64,000 nt of DNA from Balanoglossus misakiensis (lineage: Eukaryota; Hemichordata), in assembly GCA_040954595.2 (NCBI GenBank), contig CM082588.2, forward strand, positions 9,672,001-9,736,000. The letters are read 5' to 3'. The notes below the pieces were generated by a model. The model worked only from the letters and a program-made list of their open reading frames with translations, made no database searches and was not told where the DNA came from. Below are positions 28,400-40,024 of this stretch, one piece after another (position 1 is the stretch's first letter; every line of letters begins with the position of its first letter). The position numbers and the translations under genes were made by a program.

Positions 28400-29521
28400 G
28401 CGAAAGGACGTGAAAAGACTCGAATCTGAATCAGAATATGAATCTTGGGCTGTGGAACGTGAAACGTGAAACTTGAAACGTGAATCTTGAATTAGGCTTA
28501 CCCTAATTTTTAATGGGTATATTCTTGATAACTCATCACCATGAATGATCATTTCAAAACTTAACAAGGCATATGGCTAAAGAGGATTCAGTGTTTGTGC
28601 ACCTTCTATCTGCAATGCTGGATCTATTGACAGTTTTCAAAGGGGTTTAAAGACTCGTCTTTTTATTCAGTACTTTCTATTTTATTCCATTGCTTTTTTG
28701 GTTAATAGGGACTGTCTTTCAGAACTCTTTGGTTTGTTTCGTGTTTTTAAGTGTAATTTATTATCCTTTAAGCTTTCACTTGTTTTCTAATTTTATTATT
28801 TTCTGTAGAAAATGCACTGAGATGTATGTGTATTATGTTTGTCAGGAAATAAATAATAATAAAATTAAAAATAATAAACTATCTTTGATTTCAGATGTCA
28901 ATGAATGTATGGAGAGAGCAGATCTTTGTGAAGGCCAGTGTGTGAATACAGCAGGCTCTTTTTATTGCACTTGTGTTGTGGGATATTGATTGGTCAATGG
29001 AGAGTGTACAGGTAAGACCAGCACAATATGTGGGCAACGAAAGGTCCTGTATCTGTAACTTTTGAATTTTTATTCAATATTATTCTGGTTATCACCCATC
29101 ATTTCTTGTTCAGCTCGGTGAAGCTAGGTAAGCAATGTTGTTATTGTTTAAACATTGTATTCAAGCCTGGGTCTGGACTTGGATGCAATTTGTCAATAAT
29201 AACAGTGATTGGTAACTGCATGTTTACATAACTGGCTAAGTGTTAAAAAGACCAGCTGTTCTATTTGGTGTGTGTACAGTACACATGCCATTGGCAGCTT
29301 ATGGCTCAGTCAGTGTTTGCCTGTTGATTTCTCTATGTGTGTGTGTCTGTCTGTCTGTATATGTACTCCGGTGTAGACTTTTTTATTGTGTTATCCCTGA
29401 ATGGGACCACTGTGTCCTTAACGCGATGTTTTACACTCAGCAGCGATATTTTGTCTAACACGAGCCAAAATATCCCCAACTCGTCTGAGAAATCTTATCC
29501 CAGGTCCTAAGGTTGTAAGAC
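28400..29521 (+). repeat. Duplicated block Y (type-B EGF exon), copy 1
   Basis: Nearly identical to 33573-34690 (offset 5171) and more distantly to 44985-45730. It begins with gtagatggcgaaagg immediately after the transposon. Confidence 0.85.
28895..29011 (+). pseudogene. EGF-like exon type B, copy 1 (in-frame TGA)
   Basis: Acceptor tttgatttcag, donor g|gtaaga, 117 nt, phase 1-1. Encodes a calcium-binding EGF domain, DVNEC at the start and CVNTAGSFYCTCVVGY near the end, but TGA at 28987-28989 follows GY, where cbEGF domains usually have a coding residue; LVNGECTG then continues the domain perfectly. The same TGA is in both other type-B copies. As the exon is 3n and symmetrical, skipping it would be harmless; otherwise the protein ends here. 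Confidence 0.7.
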
Positions 29522-29919
29522 TAATAGAATCTCACACTCCCAAGGACTTGGGATCATATTTCTCACATGTGTTGAGGATTTTCTGTCCCAAACAAGCTGC
29601 AGGCGAATGTGGGACAAGATATCCCTGATGAGTGTGAGAAATACGATCCCAGGTCCTTGGTGTGTGAGATTATTTTTCTCACACGGTCACAAATTAGCCA
29701 AATTCGTTAAATAAATGACTCTTGAACTGTCATCTGGTACATTGTAGATTCAGTATCGCGTCATTGGATAACATTTAGCACATGTTGTTAAAGAACTCTT
29801 TGTCATCCAATCAGCGCTCGCATCATATACAGCTCTCGATTCAGTGAGAATGTGGGATTGATTTGTTCTCACACTCTGATCCAACACTCTCAGCATGCCA
29901 GGAGTGTGAGAATCTATTA
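29522..29919. repeat. MITE with TIR taatagaatctcacactcc
   Basis: 398 bp; left taatagaatctcacactcc, right ggagtgtgagaatctatta (one mismatch). Internal gagtgtgggacaa and cacacgg-type palindromes. Related copies at 19058, 34620, 38690 and 45731. Confidence 0.75.
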
Positions 29920-30230
29920 CGAGTTTGAAATCTTAGGTGAAGAGTTTATCAATTTCACTGCCAACCCTGTAGGGCATTCTGGGATATGTGTTCATGCCAA
30001 AGCACAAACAGCCATGACCTGACAGCTCAGTTTGTAGATCATTTCTACAAATCCACAAAGAGACTCAAAGTTTAGAAATGTTGTGTCGGTTAGAAATATT
30101 AGACGTATCACTGTTAATACTTTATTTCAAAGCCATGTGAATTTGTTCACATTAGGGAAATTTTTTAAAGGAAGGGAGGATTGGTATTGACTTGAATAAT
30201 TACAATGGATGTTTTGTTCTCTATTTTCAG

Positions 30231-30353
30231 ATGTGAATAATGAGTGTTCAGATTCTGTTTGTGCTGGAGGGTGTCTGAATGCAGAGGGTGGATTCAGCTG
30301 TAGTTGTGGTGATGATGGTTTCTCTCTGAGTGCAGATCATGTCAATTGTTTAG
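30231..30353 (+). CDS. EGF-like exon type C, copy 1
   Basis: Acceptor ctctattttcag, donor g|gtaagt, 123 nt, phase 1-1, open. Encodes DVNNECSDSVCAGGCLNAEG, then FSCSCGDDGFSLSADHVNCLG: six cysteines in the EGF spacing and an N-terminal D-x-N-x-E calcium-binding consensus. Extracellular, disulphide-bonded module. One of a mosaic of type A-D exons of a multi-EGF secreted or membrane protein whose ends are not in the window. The duplicate at 39369 changes the calcium-binding Glu to Ala. Confidence 0.8.
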
Positions 30354-30779
30354 GTAAGTTTTTTTTGAGTGGGGAGGGGATAGGCCAACAATTGCTTTGC
30401 ATTTCCTGCCTCAAAAGGGCGCTTACACAAGTTGTATGTGACAAAAATTACAGCGAGTCACCATGTAAAAAAATAATAAATAAAAGTTATCAGGCACTTT
30501 CCAAAGTTACATATTTAGAAAAAAATGAGTTTGTTGTCTCGTGTGTGATATTTTTGGCTGACAAAACACTAGCGTCTAATGTGGTTACTACATTGTTTGT
30601 TTATCAGTATACAGTACTGGTACATATAAACATATGATATGACCAAGTTATATGCCAGGTGATATTTATTAAGTTTCACACAATTTTGCTCTCTTGTCGT
30701 ATATTTTTTTCAAAGCCAACTGTACATGTAATTCAGATGTATTCATTCAAACACAATGTATCATATTTGTGTTTTCAAG

Positions 30780-30884
30780 CTGGTTGGTCACCATGCCAAC
30801 AAGCATGTTATAACACACCAGCCGGTTACCAGTGTGGTTGCAGACCAGGATTTAAGTTGCACAGAAATCAACAAACATGTGTTG
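30780..30884 (+). pseudogene. EGF-like exon type D, copy 1 (5' truncated)
   Basis: The intact exon at 35181 begins DDNECDQAGWSPC. Here 26 bases covering the splice acceptor and the first codons are missing, so intron tgttttcaag meets ctggttggtcacc. A cryptic AG remains but the DDNEC calcium site and the first cysteine are gone. The donor is also weaker (gtgata instead of gtgagt). The rest ([20 protein letters not shown]) is open. Confidence 0.7.
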
Positions 30885-31032
30885 GTGATATCTACAATTG
30901 GGAGAAAGTAAGATGTAGGTGTTTGTGCAATGTAAGTGTCCAATACATGTACATGTATATGTGACACTGAAATTACACATTGTACAGTCAATAATTGGTA
31001 AATGTCTATTATTCATGACACAAATCAACATA

Positions 31033-31218
31033 CAGTCAAACCTCTGTGACTGGCCACCTCTATTAAACAGCCACCTCTATATAGTGCCCACTTTATTCTA
31101 GTCCCTGTGTAATTTATATCTACATTAATTGACTTTTCTACCAGGTATAATGGCCACCTGTCTATAAAGGCCAGTTTAGGAAAGTCCCTTTACTAGCCAT
31201 AATGGACAGGTTTGACTG
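31033..31218. repeat. 186-bp palindromic MITE, cagtcaaacct ends
   Basis: Starts cagtcaaacctctgtgactggcc, ends ggacaggtttgactg; the left flank is TA. Repeats 'tggccacctctata' and 'ggccagttta' motifs inside. Copies at 35455-35640 and 40174-40359 belong to the duplicated blocks. Confidence 0.75.
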
Positions 31219-32362
31219 CACTTGTGTTGATTTCTGTCTGTAATACGTGTAACACAATCATAAAATTTTTCATAAAGAGGGCACACTTCCAAAATAAGGT
31301 GTCATCTCCAAGCAGACAATGTGAAAAAGGAGGCCGGTAGGTTACAGAGTACTGCTCGAGCTCATCTACTTTGTTGTATACATGATACAAGTTGCGTGTA
31401 AAACTGACCTTACAATAAAATGTGGCTGTCGAAAGTCTGTCCCAACTATAGTGTTGATACACAAGACAAAGTTTTTACTCTTTGACCAACTGGCCTCATG
31501 TTTGCGTCTTGGAAGGGCACCCTCTTTATGAAAAAGGCATATGATATCACTACAAGGAATAAATTAACATGATAGAACATTGCTGATTAATGTCATAGAT
31601 CATGATAACATGAATGCATAGCAATGTTTTGTTACAATTTGGTACATAAAGAAATGGACTACTGTGACAGTATTGACTCTGGGCACTTAGTATACGTAGA
31701 TGATTCCCAGCCTCAAAATTCTGACTTGCTTCACCGTTGGAAGAAGTCAGTTTTCAGGTTAACATGTATATTTGTACAGAGTGTGGCATTAGTGAGTGGT
31801 TGCATCACATCAATGCATGACAAAAGGTCATCACTGTGTAAGACTCAGAAAAAGAATTTGAATACAAATCCTATTAAACAAAATATTCTAAAATTTACAT
31901 GTTATTTTAACACCTGTTTACTCCTATAAAAGTGAGTGCACGTGTTTTCGAGGTCTCTTCAATTCAGAAGCCACTGTGTAGGCCTTAGTTGGTGCATGCA
32001 GCGCGTAGACTTAGAAATTAAGTTTGGTTCAACTCAAACGCTTCAAGTCCAGTTGACCATCTCACACTTCTGGCACTGGTGGGATTCAAACCAACGCCAT
32101 CGAAATGACTGCAGGTGCCTAAAACCCCTTGACTGTAGGACACAAATGCCTGACAGTGATATAACTATGTTATAATGTTACATCGACAATACATAAGTTT
32201 GGGGATATGTTGTCTCAAATGATCAAATTGAGACAAATTATCCCCATCTTGTTATAATCTGAGCCCAGGTGTCTTTGGTGTGAGATTCCAGTAGTCAAGA
32301 GTAGGCTTATCTTGAATAATGTAATGCTTGTAAATTATTTCGAATTTCTTTTTACCCTCCAG
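31219..32362. other. Intron between type D and type A exons
   Basis: No exon seen; duplicated at 40360-41490. Confidence 0.5.
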
Positions 32363-33560
32363 ATATGAATGAATGTCACAGTGGTGGAAATGCGTGCCAA
32401 CACTATTGTCAGAATACCCATGGTAGTTATTGCTGCGCTTGCAGACAAGGCTTCAATGTGCTGGAGGATGGCCATGCATGTGCAGGTATGTAACTGTGGA
32501 TATTGATCTCTTCTGTGGCTACACTGTTTGGGGATTGCATATTGCTATGGTTACAATAAAACATGCATCCTGTCTGTCCATTGCACACATTTTAAAATTT
32601 GAAATCAACCGCACACTCGTACTGAACACATGTTTGTTGAAATTGTATCTCAGAATTTTTCCATTTATAATTATGCATAATATAAACAAATTAACAAATG
32701 TGAAAACTTATCTTTGAAAATTTGTTTGCAAGGGTGAAAAATTAATCTGTTGTTTTAAAAATCAGACAAAGTTTTGCTGACAGGGTACAAGAGTTTCAGG
32801 GGATTTTGTTAAAATGAGAATGATAGAGAGTGTTAAAATTCGTAGATTCTGAGATTGCCATGGATATTGAGGACTTTGACGTAAAAACAATCAACTGATC
32901 AAGAAATATGTGGTTAAGTATATGTGTGATCAACCTCACACTATACTATAAGACTGTCTGATATATTTATGCACAAGTACAATGTATTTTCACTACTTAT
33001 ATGCATAACTCAATCAAATTAACATAATTTATCGACCTATAGCTAAATAAATTACCACAGCAAGGAATAAATATTCACTTAGAAAATTCATATAGTTTTC
33101 ATCTCATTTTAAAGACATTATAAATGCTTCTCCGAGGGGTACAATAATTTTTAGGGTAAGTCTAATTCAAGATTCACGTTTCAAGATTCACGTTTCATGT
33201 TCCACAGCCCAAGATTCATATTCTGATTCAGATTCTAGTCTTGTCTAATATGTTTATGCTGCCGTAACCAGGGGTGTGAAGCAAGGTTCCCCAAATATTC
33301 TGTTCGATTATCGCGTGACGTCATTGTCGGGTATCTTGTCAAGTTCAGTTTCAACAACATTTTTCAAAGAGAGATGCACCCTATTTATTATTTTCTAACA
33401 CATGAATGACCCTAGGCCTGAGATCGCACCATGGCCGGCAATCTTAGTATTCACAGATACTTTTAAGCGTAATTCTGATATAATTGATAGGTTTAGGTAT
33501 ATTTTACAACCGATAACTTAAGCAAAGGACTAATTCCTATATTCTGAATCAAGTGAAAGC
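32270..33560 (+). repeat. Duplicated block X, copy 2 (contains the empty transposon site)
   Basis: Matches 19740-21057; continues at about 33560 into block Y without the 7.3 kb insertion seen at 21060. Confidence 0.85.
32363..32485 (+). CDS. EGF-like exon type A, copy 2 (intact)
   Basis: Acceptor ttaccctccag, donor g|gtatgt, 123 nt, phase 1-1. Encodes DMNECHSGGNACQHYCQNTH, then GSYCCACRQGFNVLEDGHACAG: a cbEGF domain with the calcium consensus D-x-N-E and Asn-x-x-G-S-Y-x-C. Serves as the reference for the 4-bp deletion in 19829. Confidence 0.8.
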
Positions 33561-34065
33561 AATGTAGATGGCGAAAGGATGTGACAAGACTCGAATCTGA
33601 ATCAGAATATGAATCTTGGGCTGTGGAACGTGAAACGTGAAACTTGAAACGTGAATCTTGAATTAGGCTTACCCTAATTTTTAATGGGTATATTCTTGAT
33701 AACTCATCACCATGAATGATCATTTCAAAACTTAACAAGGCATATGGCTAAAGAGGATTCAGTGTTTGTGCACCTTCTATCTGCAATGCTGGATCTATTG
33801 ACAGTTTTCAAAGGGGTTTAAAGACTCGTCTTTTTATTCAGTACTTTCTATTTCATTCCATTGCTTTTTTGGTTAATAGGGACTGTCTTTCAGAACTCTT
33901 TGGTTTGTTTCGTGTTTTTAAGTGTAATTTATTATCCTTTAAGCTTTCACTTGTTTTCTAATTTTATTATTTTCTGTAGAAAATGCACTGAGATGTATGT
34001 GTATTATGTTTGTCAGGAAATAAATAATAATAAAATTAAAAATAATAAACTATCTTTGATTTCAG

Positions 34066-34182
34066 ATGTCAATGAATGTATGGAGAGAGCAGATCTTTGT
34101 GAAGGCCAGTGTGTGAATACAGCAGGCTCTTTTTATTGCACTTGTGTTGTGGGATATTGATTGGTCAATGGAGAGTGTACAG
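34066..34182 (+). pseudogene. EGF-like exon type B, copy 2 (in-frame TGA)
   Basis: Identical in sequence to 28895-29011 as far as I can see, including TGA (34158-34160), acceptor and donor. Lies in block Y copy 2 (33573-34690). Confidence 0.7.
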
Positions 34183-34722
34183 GTAAGACCAGCACAATAT
34201 GTGGGCAACGAAAGGTCCTGTATCTGTAACTTTTGAATTTTTATTCAATATTATTCTGGGTGTCACCCATCATTTCTTGTTCAGCTCGGTGAAGCTAGGT
34301 AAGCAATGTTGTTATTGTTTAAACATTGTATTCAAGCCTGGGTCTGGACTTGGTTGCAATTTGTCAATAATAACAGTGATTGGTAACTGCATGTTTACAT
34401 AACTGGCTAAGTGTTAAAGAGACCAGCTGTTCTTTTTGCTGTGTGTACAGTACACATGCCATTGGCAGCTTATGGCTCAGTCAGTGATTGCCTGTTGATT
34501 TCTCTATGTGTGTGTGTCTGTCTGTCTGTATATGTACTCCGGTGTAGACTTTTTTATTGTGTTATCCCTGAATGGGACCACTGTGTCCTTAACGCGATGT
34601 TTTACACTCAGCAGCGATATTTTGTCTAACACGAGCAAAAATATCCCCAACTCGTCTGAGAAATCTTATCCCAGGTCCTAAGGTTGTGAGATTTATGGAA
34701 TCTCACACTCCCAAGGACTTAG

Positions 34723-34748
34723 GAGTGCAGATCATGTCAATTGTTTAG
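34723..34748 (+). pseudogene. Remnant of EGF-like exon type C
   Basis: Only the last 26 bases (gagtgcagatcatgtcaatt...) and the donor region remain; the rest was removed by a deletion that starts inside the MITE at 34620. Donor changed to gtaatt. Confidence 0.7.
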
Positions 34749-35180
34749 GTAATTTTTTTTTATTGGGGAGGAGATAGGCCAAAATGGCTTGTCATTTCAA
34801 AAGGGCGCTTACACAAGTTGTAAGTGGCAAAGATTACAGCGAGTCACCTTGTAAAAAAAATAATAAATAAAAGTTATCAGGCACTTTCCAAAGTTACACA
34901 TTTAAAAAACTTGAGTTTGTTGTCTCATGTGTGATATTTTTGGCTTGCAGAACACTGGCTTATTAAATGTAATGTGGTTACTACATTGTTTGTTAATCAG
35001 TTTACAGTACTGGTACAGATAAACATATGATATGACCAAGTTATATGCCAGATGATATTTATTAAGTTTCACACAAAATTGCTCTCTTGTCGTATATTTT
35101 TCAAATGTGCACTCAAAGACAACTGTAATTCAGATGTATTCATTCAAACACAATTTATCATATTTGTGTTTTCCCCACAG

Positions 35181-35303
35181 ATGACAATGAGTGCGATCAA
35201 GCTGGTTGGTCACCGTGCCATGTATGTTACAACACACCAGCCAGTTACCAGTGTGGTTGTAGACCAGGATTTAAGTTGCACAGAAATCAACATACATGTG
35301 TTG
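35181..35303 (+). CDS. EGF-like exon type D, intact copy
   Basis: Acceptor tttccccacag, donor g|gtgagt, 123 nt, phase 1-1. Encodes DDNECDQAGWSPCHVCYNTP, then [22 protein letters not shown]: six cysteines, calcium consensus DDNEC. Both other type-D copies lost the first part of the exon, so only this one can give a full module. CHVC is unusual spacing for the third cysteine (the broken copies have CQQAC), meaning one residue fewer between C2 and C3. Confidence 0.78.
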
Positions 35304-35454
35304 GTGAGTATCTACAATTTGGAGAGAAAGTAAGATGTATGTGTTTGTACTATGTAAGTGTCTAATACATGTACATGTATATGTGAAACTGAAATCATAC
35401 ATTGTACAGTCAGTCATTGGTAAATGTCTGCTATTCATGACACAAATCAACATA

Positions 35455-35640
35455 CAGTCAAACATGTCTGAGTGGCCACCTCTATGAAACAGCCACATAT
35501 ATATAGTGGCCACTTTATTCTGGTCCCTGTGTAATTTATATCTACATTAATTGACTTTTCTACCAGGTATAATGGCCACCTGTCTATAAAGGCCAGTTTA
35601 GGAAAGTCCCTTCACTAGCCATAATGGGCAGGTTTGACTG
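35455..35640. repeat. Palindromic MITE, cagtcaaac ends (copy 2)
   Basis: Same family and size as 31033-31218, with several substitutions. Confidence 0.7.
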
Positions 35641-36164
35641 CACTTGTGTTAATTTCTGTCTGTTATACATGTAACAGAACACTTCATGAATCATGACATT
35701 ATAGGCTTTTTCATAAAGAGGGCACACTTCCAAAATAAGGTGTCATCTCCAAGCAGACAATGTGAAAAAGGAGGCTCATCTAGTTTGTTGTATACATGAT
35801 ACAAGTTGCGTGTAAAACTGACCTTACAATAAAATGTGGCTGTGGAAAGTCAGTCCCAACTATAGTGTAGATACACAAGACAATTGAGTTTTTACTCTGG
35901 CCTCGTGCTCGCGTCTTGGAAGGGTAACATGACTGCATAGCAATGTTTTATTACAATTTGATATATAGAGAAATGGACTACTGTGACAGTATTAACTCTG
36001 GGAACTATGTAAATGATTCCCAGCCTCAAAATTCTGACTGTCTACAATTATATTTTTTAGCATTTTTGTTGTGTATATCAACTGCACTTTCAAGTACAGT
36101 CAAACCCGTTTAACACCAAAGGGACTGAAGAAATTATTCAGATTGCAGGTGTCCAATTTAAATT

Positions 36165-38690
36165 TTCTCTCCTGTCACAAAAATTGCATGGGAATTCTAA
36201 TTCTAAAAGGAAAACTCATTTGATAAAAGATCTCAAAGTCAAGTTTTGGATGTGGCTCCAGTTCAAGTATTGTTTGTGATTAATTTTCTGGAGTTCAAGT
36301 CTGTATACTTAAAGTAGAGTTGGTCACATGGACTTGGGTAATCTGAGTGTGGTCAGAAATCGAACTTACACACATTGATTGAGTTAAGAACATGTCTGGT
36401 GTATTACTGTAATATGACTAGATACTGCAAATGCATAAACAATAAGCGTATGTTAAAATACACAGTTTTCATTGATATATCTGATTCACAAAATTAAATA
36501 CACATGTTCATTAAAACCCACTATGATAGAGCGCCCCACTGTTCAGAATGTCAGTTTTGAAGTCCTACATCTATGACGTCATGCCTAGCTGTCAATGTTA
36601 ACTGATATGTACTTGTACTACTAGTAAATGGAAGTACTTTAAAGTAAAACTCAGATGCAAGGGTTTTGTAAAATAAATATAATATTAAAACGTTGCCATC
36701 ATTTTAGTCCTTTGGAACAGCGGTCCAATTGACTAATGTGATCACTCTGTGTGCGGCATATGGCATATTAAGCATTTAGCATTTTTCAATCAGAAGCCGT
36801 TAATCCTGTGATTAATTCTGCTTCTTGCAACATTGATTTTAAATCACCACACATGAATATTTTTGTCCAAAGGACTGTGGTGCCCAAGTTTTTATGATGA
36901 GATAAACAAAAGTGAAATTCACTGAAGAAGTGAGTGAGCACTTGCCCTATCATTGTTCAATGTAGGTGACCACCAAACTCAGCAAGGAGAATTCATTTGA
37001 CGCCTTGAGCATACCAACAACAACCAATGTATTGAAAATACTTTCTGAAACCTTTCAGTCGATGTTGCTTGATGTATATTGTATGACTGGACTCGATCAT
37101 TAGGTTTTTTTGCATTGACATTTTCAACAGCGTATCAAACTATTTTTTATTTGAGTTCATCATCGTAGTGATGGTACGTGCCATGCTTTTGTTTCTTCGT
37201 GTGTGAAGTGACATCATTGTTGACAGTTACAATCTGATCAGGTGACATGCCACATTGGTATATTTTGTCAACATCAACAGTATTGTTTTAATGTGGTTGA
37301 CAGACATCACTTGGGGTTGGATAAAGTGCTTTCTGAGCGATATTATAACGGCAGCTATCAAGAATGTAAAAAATATTGAAAACAGGCCATATCCTTAGCA
37401 TTCCCTTTCATATTGTGTCTGCATTGCAATTGGTGATGTACAAAGTCCTTTTGACAACATGCATGGCTGGTTTGTTGTTGTTTTTTGTAAGAAACAAGTC
37501 TTTGATTTCCTGACTGCTAATTGCTGTCTTTGTACTACACTTCTAGTAATATCTCCATTTCTAGCTTTGCACCTCACATTTAATGAATAGACTTGTGGAT
37601 GTTTTGACACTTCTTGACAATGAAAGTGTATGGTTGCAGTGATCAAATGATAGACAAATCAAAGGAACAAAGAGTGACTTTTCATTCTTTTGAGAACCTT
37701 GCATTCTTATATTTAAATGCTTGCCCACTGGCCCCAGGTGTAAAATAGCAAAATTTTATCCATTTACTATATTAAAAAAATATTGTGCCAAAGAGTTGGA
37801 AGTCCAAATATCTTTACTTAATAATTTAATACTTTAATAATTACTCACAGTTTCCCTTAAGGTTTGGCCAACCTCTGGTGAAAGGATGACTTGTGATATA
37901 GTGTTTTAAATTGGAATATAATATGAGGTTATTACGAAAATACCGCAAAGTATGCACAAGGACATTAGCGCCAAGTATCTCCCGACGCGTAGCGGAGGGT
38001 GATGCGCTGCGCTAATGTCCGAGTGCATACTTTGCGGTATTTTTGTAATAACCTTATTATTATACATCTTACATTTCCGTTAGTTCTTGTGTTGCATGTT
38101 ACTTGGCTTTTAAAACGCCCAAAAAGCCGATACAATCGATCGTAAACCGCTCAGCTGAAACAGTGAGCAGCCTTCTTTCTTTTTTGTTTACGTGCGTTGG
38201 AGCGGGGGTGTCTTGAAACCCTCTGCATAACAACACATACCTGTACAAAGTGAGTTGGGGTGCCTTGAAACTTGGGGCGTATTTAACACGCGTTACGTAT
38301 GTACTATTCCGTACAGCTTTTTTAGTGCACGCTAAATTCTACTGTTCTCGGTGCCAGATGTATAATAAATACATATATTTTAAATATTTCATATTTTCAA
38401 TCTAAAAGTAGGAGCTGCTTCCTCAAAATATAATTGACTGTCAGAATGAAAGGCAAGCAATTCAGGCAAGTTAACTCTAACACAACAACTCTTCAATTAA
38501 ATAATTGACATCAGACAACCACAAAGGCGATATTCAATTAATTTGTATGAATTCAAATGCAGTTAACAGATTTAAAATTACTGGTAGGCGTAGATTTTGT
38601 CAGCGTTTTCCTTCATGAGTTACTTTGCGATTAGTTTGTTCTGTGTAGTTGAATTGAACAGTGTTTGGTCTGTTCATAGTACTGTACAAG
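36165..38690 (+). repeat. Duplicated non-coding block W, copy 1
   Basis: Aligns with 47395-49530 from cacaaaaattgcatggga onward, roughly 90% by eye with indels. No exon recognised in either copy. Copy 1 alone contains the foldback element at 37925. Confidence 0.75.
37925..38055. mobile_element. Foldback MITE, 47-nt near-perfect arms
   Basis: Left arm gaggttattacgaaaatacc... to gacattagcgc; right arm gcgctaatgtcc... to ggtatttttgtaataacctt, differing at few positions, with a 37-base GC-rich loop (cccgacgcgtagcgg). The corresponding position in block W copy 2 (about 49205-49230) lacks it, together with a longer flanking stretch to about 38370. Confidence 0.85.
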
Positions 38691-39368
38691 TGTCATATTT
38701 CTCACATGAGTTGGGGATTTTCTGTCCCAAACAAGCTGCAGGCGAATGTGGGACAAAATATCAATGACGAGTGTGAGAAATATGATCCCGGGTCCTTGGT
38801 GTATGAGATTATATTTCTCACACGGCTACAAATTAGCCAAATTCGTTAAATAAATGACTCTTGAACTGTCATCTGGCACATTGTAGATTCTGTATCGCGT
38901 CATTGGATAACATTTAGCACATGTTGTTAAAGAACTCTTTGTCATCCAATCACCGCTCGCATCATATACAGCTTTCGATTCAGTGAGAATGTGGGATTGA
39001 TTTGTTCTCACACTCTTATCCAACACTCTCAGCATGCCAGGAGTGTGAGAATCTATTACGAGTTTGAAATCTTAGGTGAAGAGTTTATCAATTTCACTGC
39101 CAACCCTGTAGGGCATTCTGGGATATGTGTTCATGCCAAAGCACAAACAGCCATGACCTGACAGCTCAGTTTGTAGATCATTTCTACAAATCCACAAAGA
39201 GACTCAAAGTTTAGAAATGTTGTGTCGGTTAGAAATATTAGACGTATCACTGTTAATACTTTATTTCAAAGCCATGTGAATTTGTTCACATTAGGGAAAT
39301 TTTTAAAGGAAGGGAGGATTGGTATTGACTTGAATAATTACAATGGATGTTTTGTTCTCTATTTTCAG

Positions 39369-39491
39369 ATGTGAATAATGCGTGTTCAGATTCTGTTTGT
39401 GCTGGAGGGTGTCTAAATGCAGAGGGTGGATTCAGCTGTAGTTGTGGTGATGATGGTTTCTCTCTGAGTGCAGATCATGTCAATTGTTTAG
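39369..39491 (+). CDS. EGF-like exon type C, copy 2
   Basis: 123 nt, phase 1-1, open. Same as 30231-30353 except gagtgt to gcgtgt, which replaces the calcium-ligand Glu of the DVNNEC consensus with Ala. All six cysteines retained. Donor gtaagt. Confidence 0.75.
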
Positions 39492-39919
39492 GTAAGTTTT
39501 TTTTTGAGTGGGGAGGGGATAGGCCAACAATTGCTTTGCATTTCCTGCCTCAAAAGGGCGCTTACACAAGTTGTATGTGACAAAGATTACAGCGAGTCAC
39601 CATGTAAAAAAATAATAAATAAAAGTTATCAGGCACTTTCCAAAGTTACACATTTAGAAAAAAATGAGTTTGTTGTCTCGTGTGTGATATTTTTGGCTAA
39701 CAAAACACTAGCTTCTAATGTGGTTACTACATTGTTTGTTTATCAGTATACAGTACTGGTACAGATAAACATATGATATGACCAAGTTATATGCCAGATG
39801 ATATTTATCAAGTTTCACACAATTTTGCTCTCTTGTCGTATATTTTTTTTCAAAGCCAACTGTACATGTAATTCAGATGTATTCATTCAAACACAATTTA
39901 TCATATTTGTGTTTTCAAG

Positions 39920-40024
39920 CTGGTTGGTCACCATGCCAACAAGCATGTTATAACACACCAACCAGTTACCAGTGTGGTTGCAGACCAGGATTTAAGTTGC
40001 ACAGAAATCAACAAACATGTGTTG
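39920..40024 (+). pseudogene. EGF-like exon type D, copy 3 (5' truncated)
   Basis: Shares the 26-bp acceptor and exon-start deletion with 30780-30884, but keeps a good donor (gtgagt). The two truncated copies therefore descend from one already deleted block. Confidence 0.7.

Larger units (their letters stand above)
29552..31970 (+). repeat. Duplicated block Z (type C and D exons), copy 1
   Basis: About 2.4 kb nearly identical to 38690-41110 (offset about 9140), including the exon-D deletion and the MITE at 31033. Confidence 0.85.

Noticed and set aside
28987-28989. Selenocysteine at the shared TGA
   Set aside because: No reason for Sec in an EGF module, the position normally holds Arg or similar residues, and I see no SECIS-like element; CpG decay is simpler.
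31624-31929. 101-codon frame duplicated at 40767-41072
   Set aside because: Both copies are identical because the whole block is duplicated; no domain, no splice borders, so duplication is not evidence of coding.
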